Shown here piece by piece: positions 26,901 through 37,174 of a stretch of 64,000 bases of DNA (position 1 is the stretch's first letter; each line of letters starts with the position of its first letter). The position numbers and the translations under genes were made by a program. Source of the DNA: Astropecten irregularis (lineage: Eukaryota > Echinodermata > Asteroidea > Paxillosida > Astropectinidae). The stretch is taken from the NCBI GenBank assembly GCA_963971285.1, contig OZ020254.1, forward strand, positions 806,001-870,000. Direction: 5' to 3'. The notes beneath the pieces were generated by a model that was not told the DNA's origin, searched no databases, and saw only the letters and a program-made list of their open reading frames with translations.

Positions 26901-29900
26901 CGTTCAAATATTTCCGCCTGAAATGATGTATTTATCCAGAAATGAATCAAACAATGACCGAAAACAGTTTTGATCTCTGGGTAAGATCAAAACCATTCTT
27001 TATGTTTTATAAGAAAAATTGAGTCAGGTTTTCGCTATTTCCTCAAGACTCGGATGTCCGATTGAGATCAAATTTTCACAGGTTTATTATTTCATGTACA
27101 TGTTTGAGTGTGAGTGCTGTTTTGTGACCTTCACCAATCATGTATTATACATTTAATGAGCTCACATCAGAAAGTAAGATAATTCATTAAGGGCTTGTCA
27201 CTGTTTCAGTGATGGTACCTGGTTTCTTTAAAAAACATACGAGATTCAATTTGGACAAAAGAGGTGTTTGCTTTTCTCCCATCTTTGGGCATATCCTGCT
27301 CTCTTCACTCTTTCTATCCTCATTGAATTTCATAGGTGAATGCTGCACTGGGCACTTAATAAACACCTTTATATACTCTCTTCTGATCAGCTTTTCTTTT
27401 TATATAATTGGTTCCATCTTTTGCAGTGCTCTTTTTCTGCTTTTTTATTTTTATCTCCTTTTCTCTTTTCAGTGTAATTGTTTTTACTGTTACGTAATTG
27501 TTGGTTGTTGGTGTTAATTAAAATTGGGAAAACTTCTCTCTCTTAAAAACAAAGGGTGTTTCTTTCACTAATAAAATTTGGTGTCTGTTTTAAGAATCCT
27601 ATATTAGCCCTCATTTGTATGAACACTGTATTGTGTCAATTCATATTTACTTCTTATGAGGTTACTACCATTCTGTTAAACCCTGTTTTCATAAAAACAA
27701 AATAAAAATCCACCCCCCAAAAAAAAGAAAAAAAAAAAGAAAGACAAAAAAAAAGGGAGAGATTTCCTCCTCCTTACCCCAAAAACAAAACAAACACCCC
27801 AAAATCAAGAATTTCAAATGAATCTTGCCGCGGGAAGACCAATTTCCTCTGGGAAAATAGCCCTCAAAGGGGAACGGGAATCAGCTCTGATGTTAGAGGA
27901 CTTCCGAACTCATGCTTTGCCTTTCTTCCTTTTTCCCCCCACCTTCCATTTCTTTGAATCCTGCGTGTGTCTGTCTCAGGAGAATTCATCCAACTTCAAA
28001 GTGCAGTCTCAGACCTTGAAGATCTTCAACCTGAGCTTTGCTGATGCTGGCTACTACTCCTGTCTGGCTGGAAACTACCTCGGTATCAATAGGAAGAGTG
28101 CCATGCTCAAGGTTCTTCCTAGTAAGTCTAAACTGTCTTTTTAACCCCACGAATCCACAAATCAGTGGAGTATTATCAAGTTTTGTTGGAAGTTTGAAGT
28201 GGCCAATACAAGCCAATTGGAAACTTTTGAGATGTTGGCAGCAGCAGACTGAAGTCTTTTTGCTAGCTCTGAGCATGCGCGCGCAATTGTGAGCAAGTGC
28301 GCACTGTTGTGCGTGTGCATGCGCTATCAACTTGAAGAGCCAACTCCATAGTCTCCCATTAGACCCAATCCAGAAGTGTAAAATACTGTCATAACTATGA
28401 ATTGTCTCTCATTCAAGTACTCCACAATGCCAGCAACCTAAGATGATTGTGTCATCAGATTGTGTCAGATTTCATGGAAGCCGTTATCCTGTTCTATTTG
28501 AGGTAATGTTTTTATATTTTGTTATCCTGTTCAACAGTTCTCACCCAGCCGCCACCGACCTCAGCCCCTAAGGTAGTCATTGAGCGACCGGCCCACTGGA
28601 ACCAGCAGAAGACTGTCATGATGGTGTCCATCGTCTGCAGCGTCATAATACTCATCCTCTTCCTCATGATCTTCATAATGTGCTGTAAGAGCAACCAGCG
28701 GCATGTCAAGGGACAGGCGCTGGCCCACATGCCATGCAAGACCACCCTGATACGTCAGGTAAGGTTTATTCAATTCCATCATTCAGTAGTTTGGTGCTAG
28801 ATTGACTAGTCAGAATGAGGCGGGGGTTGGTGGGGGTTGGTTGCCTCTCCGAGTTTTGAATTGCTTCTGTGTTTTTATACAGAATGCTAACCTCAAACGC
28901 CCTGGAGGACAAGAACATGGTGAAGATTTAATTTTTTTTTTGTAATCATGAAATATCATCTTTCCTTGTGTATCAGCTCTCTACGGAGTCTGGCCATTCT
29001 TCAGCGCCTTTGGTCATTGGACGTTCACGCCTGTCCTCCTCTCTCACCGTGGTGTCCGAGTACGAGGTGCCCTTAGATCCAGAGTGGGAATTCCCCCGAG
29101 ATAGGTGAGCAGACCATCCAAAAAAGCAGAGGCAGTTGTGTCTGATTTTGTCAGTAAGAGATTCTTATAGAAAAGGATTGACTGAAGACGGTTCACCATG
29201 CTTACTCAATATTTTATCAATGTTCTGTCACAGGTTGACACTTGGCAAAGCTCTCGGAGAGGGTGCTTTTGGCAAGGTCGTGCTTGCCGATGCCGTGGGT
29301 ATCAGTGCTAAGGAACAGACTTCAACTGTGGCCGTCAAGATGCTGAAAGGTAGGTATTGTTATCAGTATTAAATGGAATCCTCACAATGAGATTCAGGAG
29401 AATGTTTGCTCGTAAGAAAATGTGTAAGAATGAGGATTCTGTTTTTCTAGATACACTGAAACTGATGGATAGTTTCTGATGGTTATTCTGTTGTTGTTTT
29501 TCTGTAGGCAATGCCTCTGACCGTGAACTCTCAGACCTAGTGTCGGAACTGGAGATGATGAAAATGATCGGGAAGCACACCAACATCATCAATCTACTCG
29601 GCTGTTCCACACAGGAAGGTAAGATAGGTCCTACATACTTACTGCTTACAGTGGCCTCAGTCTTAATATCACCAGGCATGCAACTTTTCCTCGGATCAGC
29701 TGATTTCCTCTTCTTTTTTTTCGCTTTTCACTCTTAATGCCAAATCCAAGTTGCATGCATGTTATTATCAGGATTGTTTCAGTTTTCTTTTAGAGGTTTT
29801 TTACATTATGCTCTTCAGACCCAGTCCAATACACTTTATCATGGATGAATTTTAGGGGCTGGTTTTATCGTACCTGCCAAAGTCTGTTCGACCAATTTCT

Positions 29901-32244
29901 AACTTCTTACCTTGTTTTGTCTGTCTGTGTGTATCAGGTCCTCTGTACGTTATCGTGGAGTATGCTCAACATGGCAACCTCCGTGACTTCTTGCGCCTTC
30001 GCCGTCCTCCAGAGAACGGAGAGATGACGGTCATACTGCCCGGCCATGAACTCCTGACCAACAAGGACTTGATCTCCATGGCCTATCAAGTGGCTCGCGG
30101 CATGGAATTTCTGGCTTCCAAGAAGGTAGGTCTATAGATCACTAGTGATTCCTAGACATTGGTGAAGTTTTTATATGGCGGATTATATTTCTCTAACATA
30201 CCAGCTCTTGGTGTATGGGGAATTTTAAGTCATTGAAAGGTGAATAAATTGACTAGAGACTTCCTGAATACCGTACAGGTTCTCTACCAACTGAGCTATC
30301 TGAGGTTGCAGCATTGCTGCGAGTATCAATAAAATTATCCTTGGATGTGCTGGTATGTGTGTGATTTCATGGCTTCTGACTGCCAAACGAACAAAGATAA
30401 TTGACTATTAGGGACACCACCAACGTAGGTCTGGATGGCTCAGTTGGCAGAGGGCCTGTACGTTTGTATTCAGGAGGTCGCTGGTTTGAATCCCGCTCCG
30501 GCTCTTTTTTTGTTCACTTTTCAATGACAAAATAAAGGGAAAAAAAAAGAAATGTTGGGGGTGTTCAGGGTTGTTGAATTATTACATGATGTGTACGGGT
30601 AACATTTTTTTTTTCCCGAGGAAGCAAACTCATTATCAACTTGCTAAACAAACATTGACTATTATGTATGACCATGGATTGACCGTAATAAATTGACTGC
30701 GCTTGACCTTTCGTTGTTTCTCAGGCCATTCATCGGGATCTGGCTGCCCGCAATGTGCTGGTCACCGAAGACTACATCATGAAAATTGCCGACTTTGGAC
30801 TTGCCCGCGATGTCCACTACATTGATTTCTACAAGAAAACCACCGATGTGAGTAAAACAACGTCAAGTAATTTTGATCTAACAAAGTGTAACATTTCTCA
30901 CAGATTTCCTCAGAACCTTGTCATTTCAAAACATTTCTGGCAAGACATTCTGGACCTGGACCTGGATGATTACTGCGACAAAGCTGGCTCCACTTCCCGT
31001 ATCACATCAGATGATCGAAAATGTTGATTTTTGTGGAGGGAGGAAAACCGGAGAACCAGGAGAAAAACCCTCGTAGCATAGGAGATAATCAACGTACAAC
31101 TCTACTCACATATGACCCAAGCAGGGATCGAACCCGGGCCACATTGGTTAGAGGCGAGTGCCTAACGCACTTGCCACCTATGCTCCTGCCAAACAGACTC
31201 GGTTTACTAGAGGTTCTGTCAAAATAGCTTCTCTGGCATTTTATTTTGATTATCTAATACGTTGTTGTTGTTGATGAACACAGGGTCGTTTACCAGTGAA
31301 GTGGATGGCGCCTGAGGCCCTGTTTGACCGCGTCTTTACCACTCAGAGTGACGTGTGGTCCTTCGGCATCTTACTGTGGGAGATCATTACTCTTGGCGGT
31401 ACCCCGTACCCTAGTGTACCGGTGGAGAAGATGTTTGACTATCTGAAGATGGGCAAGCGTCTTGAGCAACCACACAACTGCTCACTGGAAATGTAAGTAG
31501 TGTCTGCCTGTCTGCTGGGTGGACTTTGTCTGAATTAACTCCCATATAGGGAACCTTTATAATAAAGGAAAATCTCCTCATCATAAGTGCAAAATAAAAA
31601 CATTATTTAATTATTTGAATTGATTCAATCTGATTTCCTTGATTCCAGCTATCATATCATGAGAGAGTGCTGGCACACGTCGCCTGGACAGCGACCAACA
31701 TTTTTTGATCTCGTCGAGGACCTGGCAAGGATCATCTCCCTGTCATCCACACAGGTAAGGAACTTGGCTTGTGTGATTATAAAATCCCTTGTAAATTATT
31801 TTCCAACAAAGTACAGAATTATCAGCTGTCGTATTGAAATATTTACCAATTCAAATTGGAACAGAAATGTATTCAGTCAAAAACGTTTCCATTGTTTGGT
31901 CTTTGGTCTGGTTGCATCTAAGATCAGACTCAAAACCATGGAACTACTGAATATGGATAAAACGTTTTGCCTGGAGAATGATAGGTTACCAGGTAAAATG
32001 ACTGTACTTCCACGAAGCAGGATCCCTGAAAGGAACTGTTGACGTGAATGTGGAACCTCTACACCATATTATTCAGCCCAATCCTTATTCTGATGATTTA
32101 TTTTGTCTGATTTCTCCCTTTTGATAGGATTATTTGGATCTTGAAGCTCTCGGTGATGCTCCTGTTACAACATTTGTGGAAACTGAATTTGACTCTGGTA
32201 ACTCGAGCCAGCACAGTCGCCACAGCAGCGAGTCCACCGTGTAA
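11989..32244 (+). CDS. FGFR: Fibroblast growth factor receptor, FN3-containing, 17 coding exons
   Basis: Receptor tyrosine kinase for FGF ligands at the plasma membrane. Exons: 11989-12106, 16586-16717, 16969-17121, 18063-18344, 18790-19037, 19685-19811, 20146-20336, 27980-28121, 28538-28758, 28977-29104, 29234-29349, 29508-29618, 29938-30125, 30725-30847, 31284-31492, 31649-31754, 32128-32244. All junctions are GT-AG and phases match throughout, giving 903 codons plus stop. Order: signal peptide 1-30, FN3 about 45-134, Ig1 135-227, acid box 244-253, Ig2 255-353, Ig3 354-464, transmembrane about 490-514, kinase about 581-858. Kinase landmarks: GEGAFG at 589-594, ATP lysine K616, HRDLAARN at 722-729, DFG at 742-744, and a YLDL tail motif like the vertebrate PLC-gamma docking site. 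FGFR identity rests on the acid box, the three Ig domains and the kinase; no other RTK family fits. Odd points are the FN3 domain and Phe-Tyr in the activation loop. Confidence 0.95.
12107..16585 (+). other. FGFR intron 1 (4.5 kb)
   Basis: No exon-like segment is recognisable. It holds a short hairpin at 12,745-12,791 and AT-rich unique-looking DNA. An open frame at 15,240-15,641 has no recognisable domain and no convincing splice sites, so I do not call it. Confidence 0.6.
12745..12791. repeat. Short stem-loop
   Basis: The arms GTTCAAAGTGC and GCACTTTGAAC, extended by A-run and T-run, pair almost perfectly over about 17 bp around an 11-nt loop. It is too short for a typical animal microRNA precursor. 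It may be a relic of a palindromic transposon end. Confidence 0.5.
16586..17121 (+). other. FGFR exons 2-3: fibronectin type III domain
   Basis: The two exons (16,586-16,717 and 16,969-17,121) are both bounded by phase 1 introns and together encode one FN3 domain at residues about 45-134. Fold hallmarks visible are PRNLRLTP at the first strand, a core Trp in VTLKWDPP, a Tyr in YDYQVNYCK, the [12 protein letters not shown] strand with the conserved Leu and Tyr, and a closing GSGVPP. Phase 1 on both sides is what exon shuffling of an extracellular module leaves behind. Vertebrate FGFRs lack this domain. From memory the sea urchin receptor is annotated with one; I could not check. Confidence 0.85.
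17726..17865. repeat. Dispersed repeat pair, copy 1 (FGFR intron 3)
   Basis: This segment matches 28,216-28,363 in the same gene. Shared landmarks are GGCAGCAGA, CTGAGCATG, GCGCGCAATTGTGAGCA, CATGCGCT and CAACTTGAAGA, in the same order. The centre is rich in alternating GC/GT steps. There is no coding potential and the class is unknown. Confidence 0.6.
18063..18344 (+). other. FGFR exon 4: Ig-like domain 1
   Basis: A single symmetric phase 1 exon encodes one I-set Ig domain (residues about 135-227). The paired cysteines are in VRFKCSVDG and [10 protein letters not shown], with WW in the C strand and the DSG turn before the second cysteine. One domain per phase 1 exon contrasts with Ig2 and Ig3, which are each split between two exons as in vertebrate FGFRs. 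Confidence 0.9.
18530..18726. repeat. GGAGGGCCTGAC-family element, copy 1 (FGFR intron 4)
   Basis: It starts with a head segment around AAACTGCTGCAAATTGCTCA, then AGGAGGGCCTAAC, a central palindromic part built on GATCCTAGCAGAAT and its complement, and a closing GCGTTAGGCC. Related copies are at 21,677-21,804, 40,603-40,695 and 48,214-48,375. It ends about 60 bp before FGFR exon 5. Confidence 0.55.
18790..19811 (+). other. FGFR exons 5-6: acid box and Ig-like domain 2
   Basis: Exon 5 (18,790-19,037) opens with a Ser-rich linker and the acidic run [10 protein letters not shown] (residues about 244-253), the FGFR acid box. It then enters Ig2, with the first cysteine in FRLRCPYKG and Trp in VVWLKD. 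Exon 6 (19,685-19,811) supplies the second cysteine in AKYTCVVSN and the GSINHT motif. The phase 0 split inside Ig2 matches the usual FGFR gene structure as I know it. Ig2 is the main FGF and heparan sulphate contact domain in the family. Confidence 0.92.
19066..19250. repeat. ACGTCCCATGATTAG-family element, copy 1 (FGFR intron 5)
   Basis: It contains CCACCATTACTG, GTGTCCCTGCC, GCACTCTATAATTGCAG, GTACGTCCCATGATTAG and CCGTCGGATCGGTGTATA. The same blocks occur at 46,074-46,340 in MVP and in degraded form at 58,438-58,680 in GALC. It lies just inside the intron, about 30 bp from the exon 5 donor. It is probably a non-autonomous DNA transposon, here shortened in the middle relative to the MVP copy. 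Confidence 0.65.
19925..20040. repeat. Inverted repeat partner A flanking FGFR exon 7
   Basis: Blocks such as AACACCATGTAA, CTTTCGCACTTCTAT, AACGTTTCGACTAGTCTGCT appear in reverse complement at about 22,960-23,083. The two copies face each other across the Ig3 exon at 20,146-20,336 and intron DNA, 3.1 kb apart end to end. Confidence 0.6.
21677..21804. repeat. GTTAGGAGGGCCTGAC palindromic element, complete copy
   Basis: The ends GTTAGGAGGGCCTGACGC and its near-complement ATGCATCAGGCCCTCCTAAC form long inverted arms. The inner part, built on AAGGCTAAAATCAGCCTTT and GAGAAAGATCCTGCTTGGATC, continues the palindrome. At 128 bp it is the cleanest member of the family in this window and can fold into one near-continuous hairpin. 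Confidence 0.7.
22068..22300 (+). repeat. tRNA-derived SINE, family A, copy 1 (FGFR intron 7)
   Basis: The 3' half is tRNA-like: an A-box region at GGATGGCTCAG and a B-box at GGTTCGAATCC, spaced as in a tRNA gene. A leader precedes it, starting GGTTGCAGCATTGCTGC and including AAGATAATTGACTATTA. The same composite occurs at 30,306-30,530 and, with a degraded leader, at 45,505-45,700. The cloverleaf is not clean and the same flank recurs, so this is a retroposon and not a working tRNA gene. Confidence 0.7.
22960..23083. repeat. Inverted repeat partner B (FGFR intron 7)
   Basis: Reverse-complement counterpart of 19,925-20,040, with AGCAGACTAGTTGAAACGTT and ATAGAAGTGCGAAAGT as the shared blocks and a matching TTACATGGTGTTTC end. 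They are either two opposite copies of one small transposon or the ends of one larger insertion. The second option is unlikely because a conserved exon lies between them. Confidence 0.6.
26807..27152. repeat. TTAA-flanked element family, copy 2 (FGFR intron 7)
   Basis: Same orientation as 7,286-7,636 and similar over almost the whole length, including the ACAGTACAGGATTGG head and the ATGTCCGATTGAG block. The right flank is TTAA and the left is TTGA. No coding frame. Confidence 0.65.
28216..28363. repeat. Dispersed repeat pair, copy 2 (FGFR intron 8)
   Basis: Same-orientation match to 17,726-17,865, with GAGCATGCGCGCGCAATTG at its centre. See that entry for shared blocks. Confidence 0.6.
28538..28758 (+). 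other. FGFR exon 9: transmembrane segment
   Basis: It encodes a Pro-rich stalk, then about 25 hydrophobic residues (about 490-514, including [14 protein letters not shown]) stopped by CCKSNQR. The cytoplasmic start is basic. This single helix carries the receptor across the plasma membrane. The ecto-domain therefore ends near residue 489. Confidence 0.93.
30238..30305 (-). repeat. SINE family A fragment, minus strand (FGFR intron 13)
   Basis: It reads GAATACCGTACAGG followed by CCAACTGAGCTATC, the reverse complement of the tRNA-like A-box region of family A. It abuts the plus-strand copy starting at 30,306, so the two face opposite ways. Confidence 0.55.
30306..30530 (+). repeat. tRNA-derived SINE, family A, copy 2 (FGFR intron 13)
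   Basis: The leader GGTTGCAGCATTGCTGC is followed by the tRNA-like part with GGATGGCTCAGTTGG and GGTTTGAATCCCGC. It is close to 22,068-22,300 over the full length. Confidence 0.7.
31028..31192 (-). repeat. tRNA-derived SINE, minus strand (FGFR intron 14)
   Basis: Read on the minus strand, it has TAGGTGGCAAGTGC as A-box region, CGGGTTCGATCCCTGC as B-box, and a body with CTCCGGTTTTCCTCCC, a motif shared by many animal SINEs. It ends about 90 bp before the exon encoding [12 protein letters not shown]. Confidence 0.6.
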
Positions 32245-33522
32245 GATCAGAAATATCCATCAGCTGATCCTGATATCAACCATACAGCTGCTGGATGTTG
32301 AGACTTTTTGCCTGCGACTTGAACAACTGTAAAATAAAAACAGGAAGAGTTTGTGAACTGAATGTTTGCCGTGCATGGACATGAAGCACCAATTTGATTC
32401 GGGAGACGGTGTTGTGCCTTACGAGAGAAAAGGTGGCCCTCTGGAACATCTTCTAAGATTAGATTCATCATTGGATTACGGACCTCCATCTTCAAAATGA
32501 ATCATGGACCTCTATTGTGCAAATGAGCAGAGGACTTCTGTTTGGCGTCCTCCTCAAGTTGAACGCTTAAGAAGCAGAAACTTTCTACAAGTTGGAAGTG
32601 AGACTTCGTTGAAAACATCTCTCATTTCCATCGTGTCTGCAAGAGATGCTGTGAGCTGGATGTATTGTAAAGAAATAACCTGGCAGAGATTCAGACTGTC
32701 CAATTTGGCTCACTAATTGAAGTGGGAAGCAGTTGTCAAGATGAAATTTGCAGAGAGAGAGAGATAGAGAGATGTCACATGCACGGCAGGAAAAAAGGAC
32801 TCTGTTAGATTTCTTGTAGCAGAACCATTCAAGAGAATGTGCCGAACCAACCACATCGCTCCTGAGCACTGGGTTTTGTTTGCACAGGTTTACATTTGGA
32901 TATAAAACCCTACTGCCATGTAAATAGACTTTAATTGCTGCATTCAAATCGTCATGTTTTTCCCTCCTGTTAAAAAACAGAAAAAAAAAATTGCACTGAG
33001 GAAAAGTGGTGCTCTGATTTGAAGCGCTTAATGGGACCACTGAAAGTGCTGCCACTTTGTATTCAGTGAATTGCGAGCGATTCACCATTTATGGTATTAT
33101 CAAGCGTTTTATCACATGTTTTGTTCTTAATACTGTTTGTACTTACACTTTAGAACTTTTATAACATTTTATCTCACGGTTGTGTTGAATATCATTTTTA
33201 GGTTCTTTGAGCTGAACTAAAGACTAGAACTGCAGGACTTCCTCTTTAGAATCATGATCTAATAATGTCATTCACCCATCAGTGTATGGTGCGCTTGGCT
33301 ACTGATTGTCAAAGACAAAATATCAGTTCAATCATATCAAATATCAGGCTGTGATTGGTGAACATTGATATCAGAATAGGTTTTGCGGTCATACCATGGC
33401 TCTCACATTAGAAGCTGTTGCTTCTGGTGTTTTGCTGCTGTTATCATCGGACTAAAGAGAATGCCTAAATCCAATGATAATCATTGCCATGGTGTAATCC
33501 ACACACTGAGGATATATAAGCA

Positions 33523-33662
33523 GGGGTCAATTTCACGAAGCCCTACAATTAATCGTATGTCGAGTTACAAAGGATAACCCATCGTATCCTACGTAGGCCT
33601 GCAATGCATCATAAGTCCTATGATCGATAGTAAGTTATGATGAGTTTAGTGAAATTGACCCC
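33523..33662. repeat. GGGGTCAATTTCAC palindromic element, copy 1
   Basis: It begins GGGGTCAATTTCACGAAG and ends GTGAAATTGACCCC, perfect inverted termini. Internal landmarks are GGATAACCCATCGTATCCTA and GCAATGCATCATAAGTCCTA. The same blocks occur at 42,222, 48,475, 62,808 and 62,995. It is about 140 bp and non-coding, and lies in the probable FGFR 3'UTR. Confidence 0.7.
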
Positions 33663-35461
33663 AGCACAGAACCTGTATGATTGATGAGTGATTCTTACAC
33701 ATTGGTGATTGAAGCATGCAGCGCTCTGTGAATTATGAACTGTCTTAGAGTCTGAATGCAACCCTGCATTATTTCCCCTTCACATTGACGTTGCGTGTGA
33801 GATACATCATGTATTCATGCCATCCCTAGAGGAACCGCATATCAATCCCAATGTTTGTTTCTCCATATTACCAATAGCCGATAGATATTATGTGGTATCA
33901 TAGAAATGTAATCCTTATGGAATGTGATCTGTAATGATAACCTTTGACCTTTCATATCAGTCATTCATATCAGTAGCACAAGTAAATATCATTTGTGCCT
34001 TTAAAAATGCGACGGTAATAATATACATAAAACATGCACATAAAAAGCTATTTATATTTTTTATTTGTGCTGTGTTAAGATAAATACATGTATATTTTTC
34101 TGGGGGGAAAAAATTGAAGATATGAAGTAAATTACTTCAGATGATTAAAAAAAAAGAAGAAAGCTGCCTTGAATAATGATACAGTTGTGATAATCAGAAA
34201 ACTGCGTGACTAATTTAAAGTAAATGGCACGGAATGATTGTTTGTTTCTGCCGAGTAGACTGCAGCAAGCTATGATGTTTGAATGCAATAATCAAGCAAA
34301 TAATTATCAATGCTGAAAATCACATGCTGCTCTCTTAAGAGTTTTGTGGGTGTGCGTGTGGGGGGGGGGGGGCTTAATAAGTTGGTGTGTCTTATTTTTA
34401 TGCGTAAGTACTTTTATAAAGTTGCATCACTTTTTTTAAACAGCTAACGTATTCACATGTATAGGATCATACAAAAATGATATGAAACATTCAATGCTGA
34501 CAACACGTGTTTTTGAAGTTTGTCTGGTGCTAATTTTTTTTTAAAGAAAGTGCCGTTTTTCTGTAATTTTATTGTAAATTTTATCTCTCTTCTTTTTTTT
34601 ATATCTTTTTTTTTTTACTGGAAAAGGGCTGATTTATTACTTAAATTGCTGAAAGCTTATTGGTAGATTTTTAAAAAAGAAATTTAAAATACAATAATTT
34701 TAAGGCCCCATATGTTGATCGAATATGGAAATGATCATTGGTCTAATTCAGTATCAATGTGCTCGGCTAAAATGCGTTCATGTTTTATAACCATGCCAAA
34801 ATTATGGATGCGTAAAAAATTTTTGAAAAAAAAAGTATATTTTAATGTGAAACATCACAAAGTAATTTCAATTGAAGTTAAGTTATTTCGGGGTTGAAAA
34901 GATTTTAAGACCAAACAATTTGACTGAGAAATTTGGATAATTCGATCTACTATATCCGACCCATCATACCTATAATTGCAAATCACTCTCAGTTTGGCAA
35001 AATTATGCCTGAGTCGTTCATTACTATATTTTGACATGGATTTTATTGTCGTGGTACTTAAATTTAAATTGTAAGTTGTCAAAAATGACCAGTACAATAG
35101 CACTGCCTCTACTCTAGTCCAACAAGAATGGATGCAGGTTGCGGATGACTGAACAGCTTACTATGGGGTATTCTGTGCATGAACATTTTATTTCACCGTT
35201 TTTATTATTAATTATTTTTTTTAATATCATGTATTTAGTCATTTACAGTACAACTCAGCGATTTGTATTCTTACTTGTTTACACTTTGCATTATTTACTA
35301 TCTGTGTAAATACTCTTAGATATTTGGTACTTTTATACAGTACAAATTATTAATATGTTTGGAGGTACTATTTACTTTTCTCGTCTCAAGAAAGCACACA
35401 CAGAATGACTGTTAATTTAAGTGGAGTTAATGCCACTTGATAAAACATGCGGTAATGTGTT

Positions 35462-35665
35462 CTAAGAAAGGGGCGGAGCCAGGATTTTCCAAGGGGGTGG
35501 AAATAAAATGCATGTTTCTAACGTAATGCAATGGTGGGCCATGAAACTGGCAAGCTTAATAGCAACAGATGCATTTTGGGTTTTTTTTTTTTTTTTTTTG
35601 CTGAAAGGAAAGGGGTGGGGTTTCTGGGGCCACGCCCCCCGGACCCGCACCTGCAAGATGTTCAC
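35462..35665. repeat. Candidate dispersed repeat, GGGGCGGAGCCAGGATTTTC type
   Basis: It starts GGGGCGGAGCCAGGATTTTC, contains a long T run, and ends near GCCACGCCCCCCGGACCCGC. Its high GC at both ends contrasts sharply with the AT-rich surroundings. I recall similar starts in repeats of other marine invertebrates, but there is no second copy here to prove it. Confidence 0.3.
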
Positions 35666-36947
35666 TTTCATCATATTTGTATCAAAAGGGGCAAAGTCTG
35701 CCTTCACCGTGTATATATTACATTTAAAATCATGCATATCTTACGTCATTTGTAATTTATTAGAAAAAAAAGAGCATTGTACAAAAAGCAGCGTTAGATT
35801 TTAAGTTTTCCATCGTAGTTAGAAAAGCTCTTTAAATAAATTCTCCCTATATCCCTTGAATTTTGTATCTTGTAAAAATAATCTATTTAAATCAGCGATA
35901 CTTTAAGGAGAATTTAATCCGTGATCAGGTTTTACGGTGACCAAGAAAGAACGTTTTCGATGATTATTATTTAACCAAAGTTTTGGATCAAATTAATTTA
36001 TGTGTGTTTCTGAAGAATCAAACTTGAAAAAAAAATGGAAAAGAAGTCGTAGTTTAGTTTTATAAGCTGAGATTCCCTTTTCTCTTTAATGTGAAATTGT
36101 ACATTGGTTTTATATTTATTACAAACGTACCAATTTTTTGCTATTGCAGACCAAACTGATCTCTAAATTTTGACTTTTTCACCATTAGAAACTTAATCCT
36201 AGTCTGAATGGCGATTTTCAACCGTTTTGTTGAAACAAAGAAAAAGCAATAACAAAAACAAAACATCAAAACATCAAAACATAAACTTAATAAAACCAAC
36301 GTACATGTACTTAAGGATATCCATAGGTTATATTCGTAACCCAAATACCAATAGTAATTTGGTTGTAAAGAAAAACAAATAATTGCCATGGTTATAGTTC
36401 AAGTGATCGCTCAAATTGTCTTTCCAAAACTGAACCTTGATATGTGTATAAATATTTCCATTTATTGCACTGGACCACAAGATGAAAAAGAAATCCTGTG
36501 TGGAAAAAAGTTTGATCAATTCAAAGAAGTTAAAACAAAGATGAAAACTTTGAATTGTGTTTAGTATTCAAATTAATGGACAGCCTGCTTGGAGAGAAAA
36601 CAAACCCATCATTCAAAAAACGAAGAGCAAAAAGCAAACAACAGTTAGTTCTATAATTGGTTTAATTGGATGTTCCAAATTTTGTATAGGAGTTAAAAAA
36701 AAATGTTCTGGAATCATTTTCATCGGCCAGGATATTGTCTTTCATAATTGGCTGCTAAAAGTTTTGATAATTATCTGATATTCGCCATCCATTACAGTAC
36801 CACCGTGTAATCACTTAGTGACAAGTGATTAACATACATCTTATAAAAACTTGGTATATTTTTCTTACGATAAATAAAAACAGTTTTATTTTATTTTCTC
36901 TCAATTGAGGTATAAAATACGACCATTCATTTGGCAGGACGTAACCT

Positions 36948-37174
36948 GGGGCCAATTTCATAGAGCTGCTTAAGCACAAAATTTGCTTAAGCATGAAAAG
37001 TCTTCCTTGATCAAACAGGATTGCCATGTGATGTTTACTACTTTTGACTTGTATTCAGCCATTTTTTGCTGAGCATAACATTCACAAGAAGTTTTGGTTG
37101 GCATACTGATTTTATTAAAGAAGGTTTTGTGTGAAAACAAATTTTAGTGCTTAAGCAGCTCTATGAAATTGACC
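36948..37174. repeat. GGGCCAATTTCA family, copy 2
   Basis: It starts GGGGCCAATTTCATAGAG and ends CTCTATGAAATTGACC. Further inside, CTGCTTAAGCAC and GTGCTTAAGCAG extend the inverted arms. It is divergent from copy 1 in the middle but has the same ends and size. Confidence 0.6.

Larger units (their letters stand above)
20337..27979 (+). other. FGFR intron 7 (7.6 kb)
   Basis: The largest FGFR intron. It holds a palindromic element (21,677-21,804), a tRNA-derived SINE (22,068-22,300), the inverted partner at 22,960-23,083, a CAAA simple repeat near 24,504-24,535, a TTAA-flanked element (26,807-27,152) and a purine-rich low-complexity tract at 27,712-27,800 close to exon 8. No second Ig3 exon is seen. 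Confidence 0.6.
20146..28121 (+). other. FGFR exons 7-8: Ig-like domain 3
   Basis: Exon 7 (20,146-20,336) starts with ERSASRPLI, the Ig2-Ig3 linker, and holds the first cysteine in [10 protein letters not shown] and Trp in HIIWLK. Exon 8 (27,980-28,121) holds the second cysteine in [12 protein letters not shown]. This is the position where vertebrate genes choose between IIIb and IIIc exons. I looked through the 7.6 kb intron for a second exon-8-like sequence with the YxC-x-AGN signature and found none. The linker keeps Arg355, but the vertebrate Ser-Pro pair reads Ser-Ala here. Confidence 0.9.
28977..32244 (+). other. FGFR exons 10-17: juxtamembrane, kinase and tail
   Basis: The juxtamembrane exon keeps RSRLSSS and [17 protein letters not shown], close to the family consensus around the FRS2-binding region. 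The kinase runs through [21 protein letters not shown], hinge [28 protein letters not shown], and [16 protein letters not shown]. The kinase insert ([18 protein letters not shown]) contains no tyrosine. The activation loop reads IDFYKKTTD, with Phe754-Tyr755 where vertebrate receptors have two tyrosines. The tail is short and ends in a Ser/His-rich run after the YLDL motif. Confidence 0.93.

Noticed and set aside
32585..33088. 167-codon minus-strand open frame after the FGFR stop
   Set aside because: It lies antisense in the FGFR 3' region, with no conserved motif and no promoter or splice signal.
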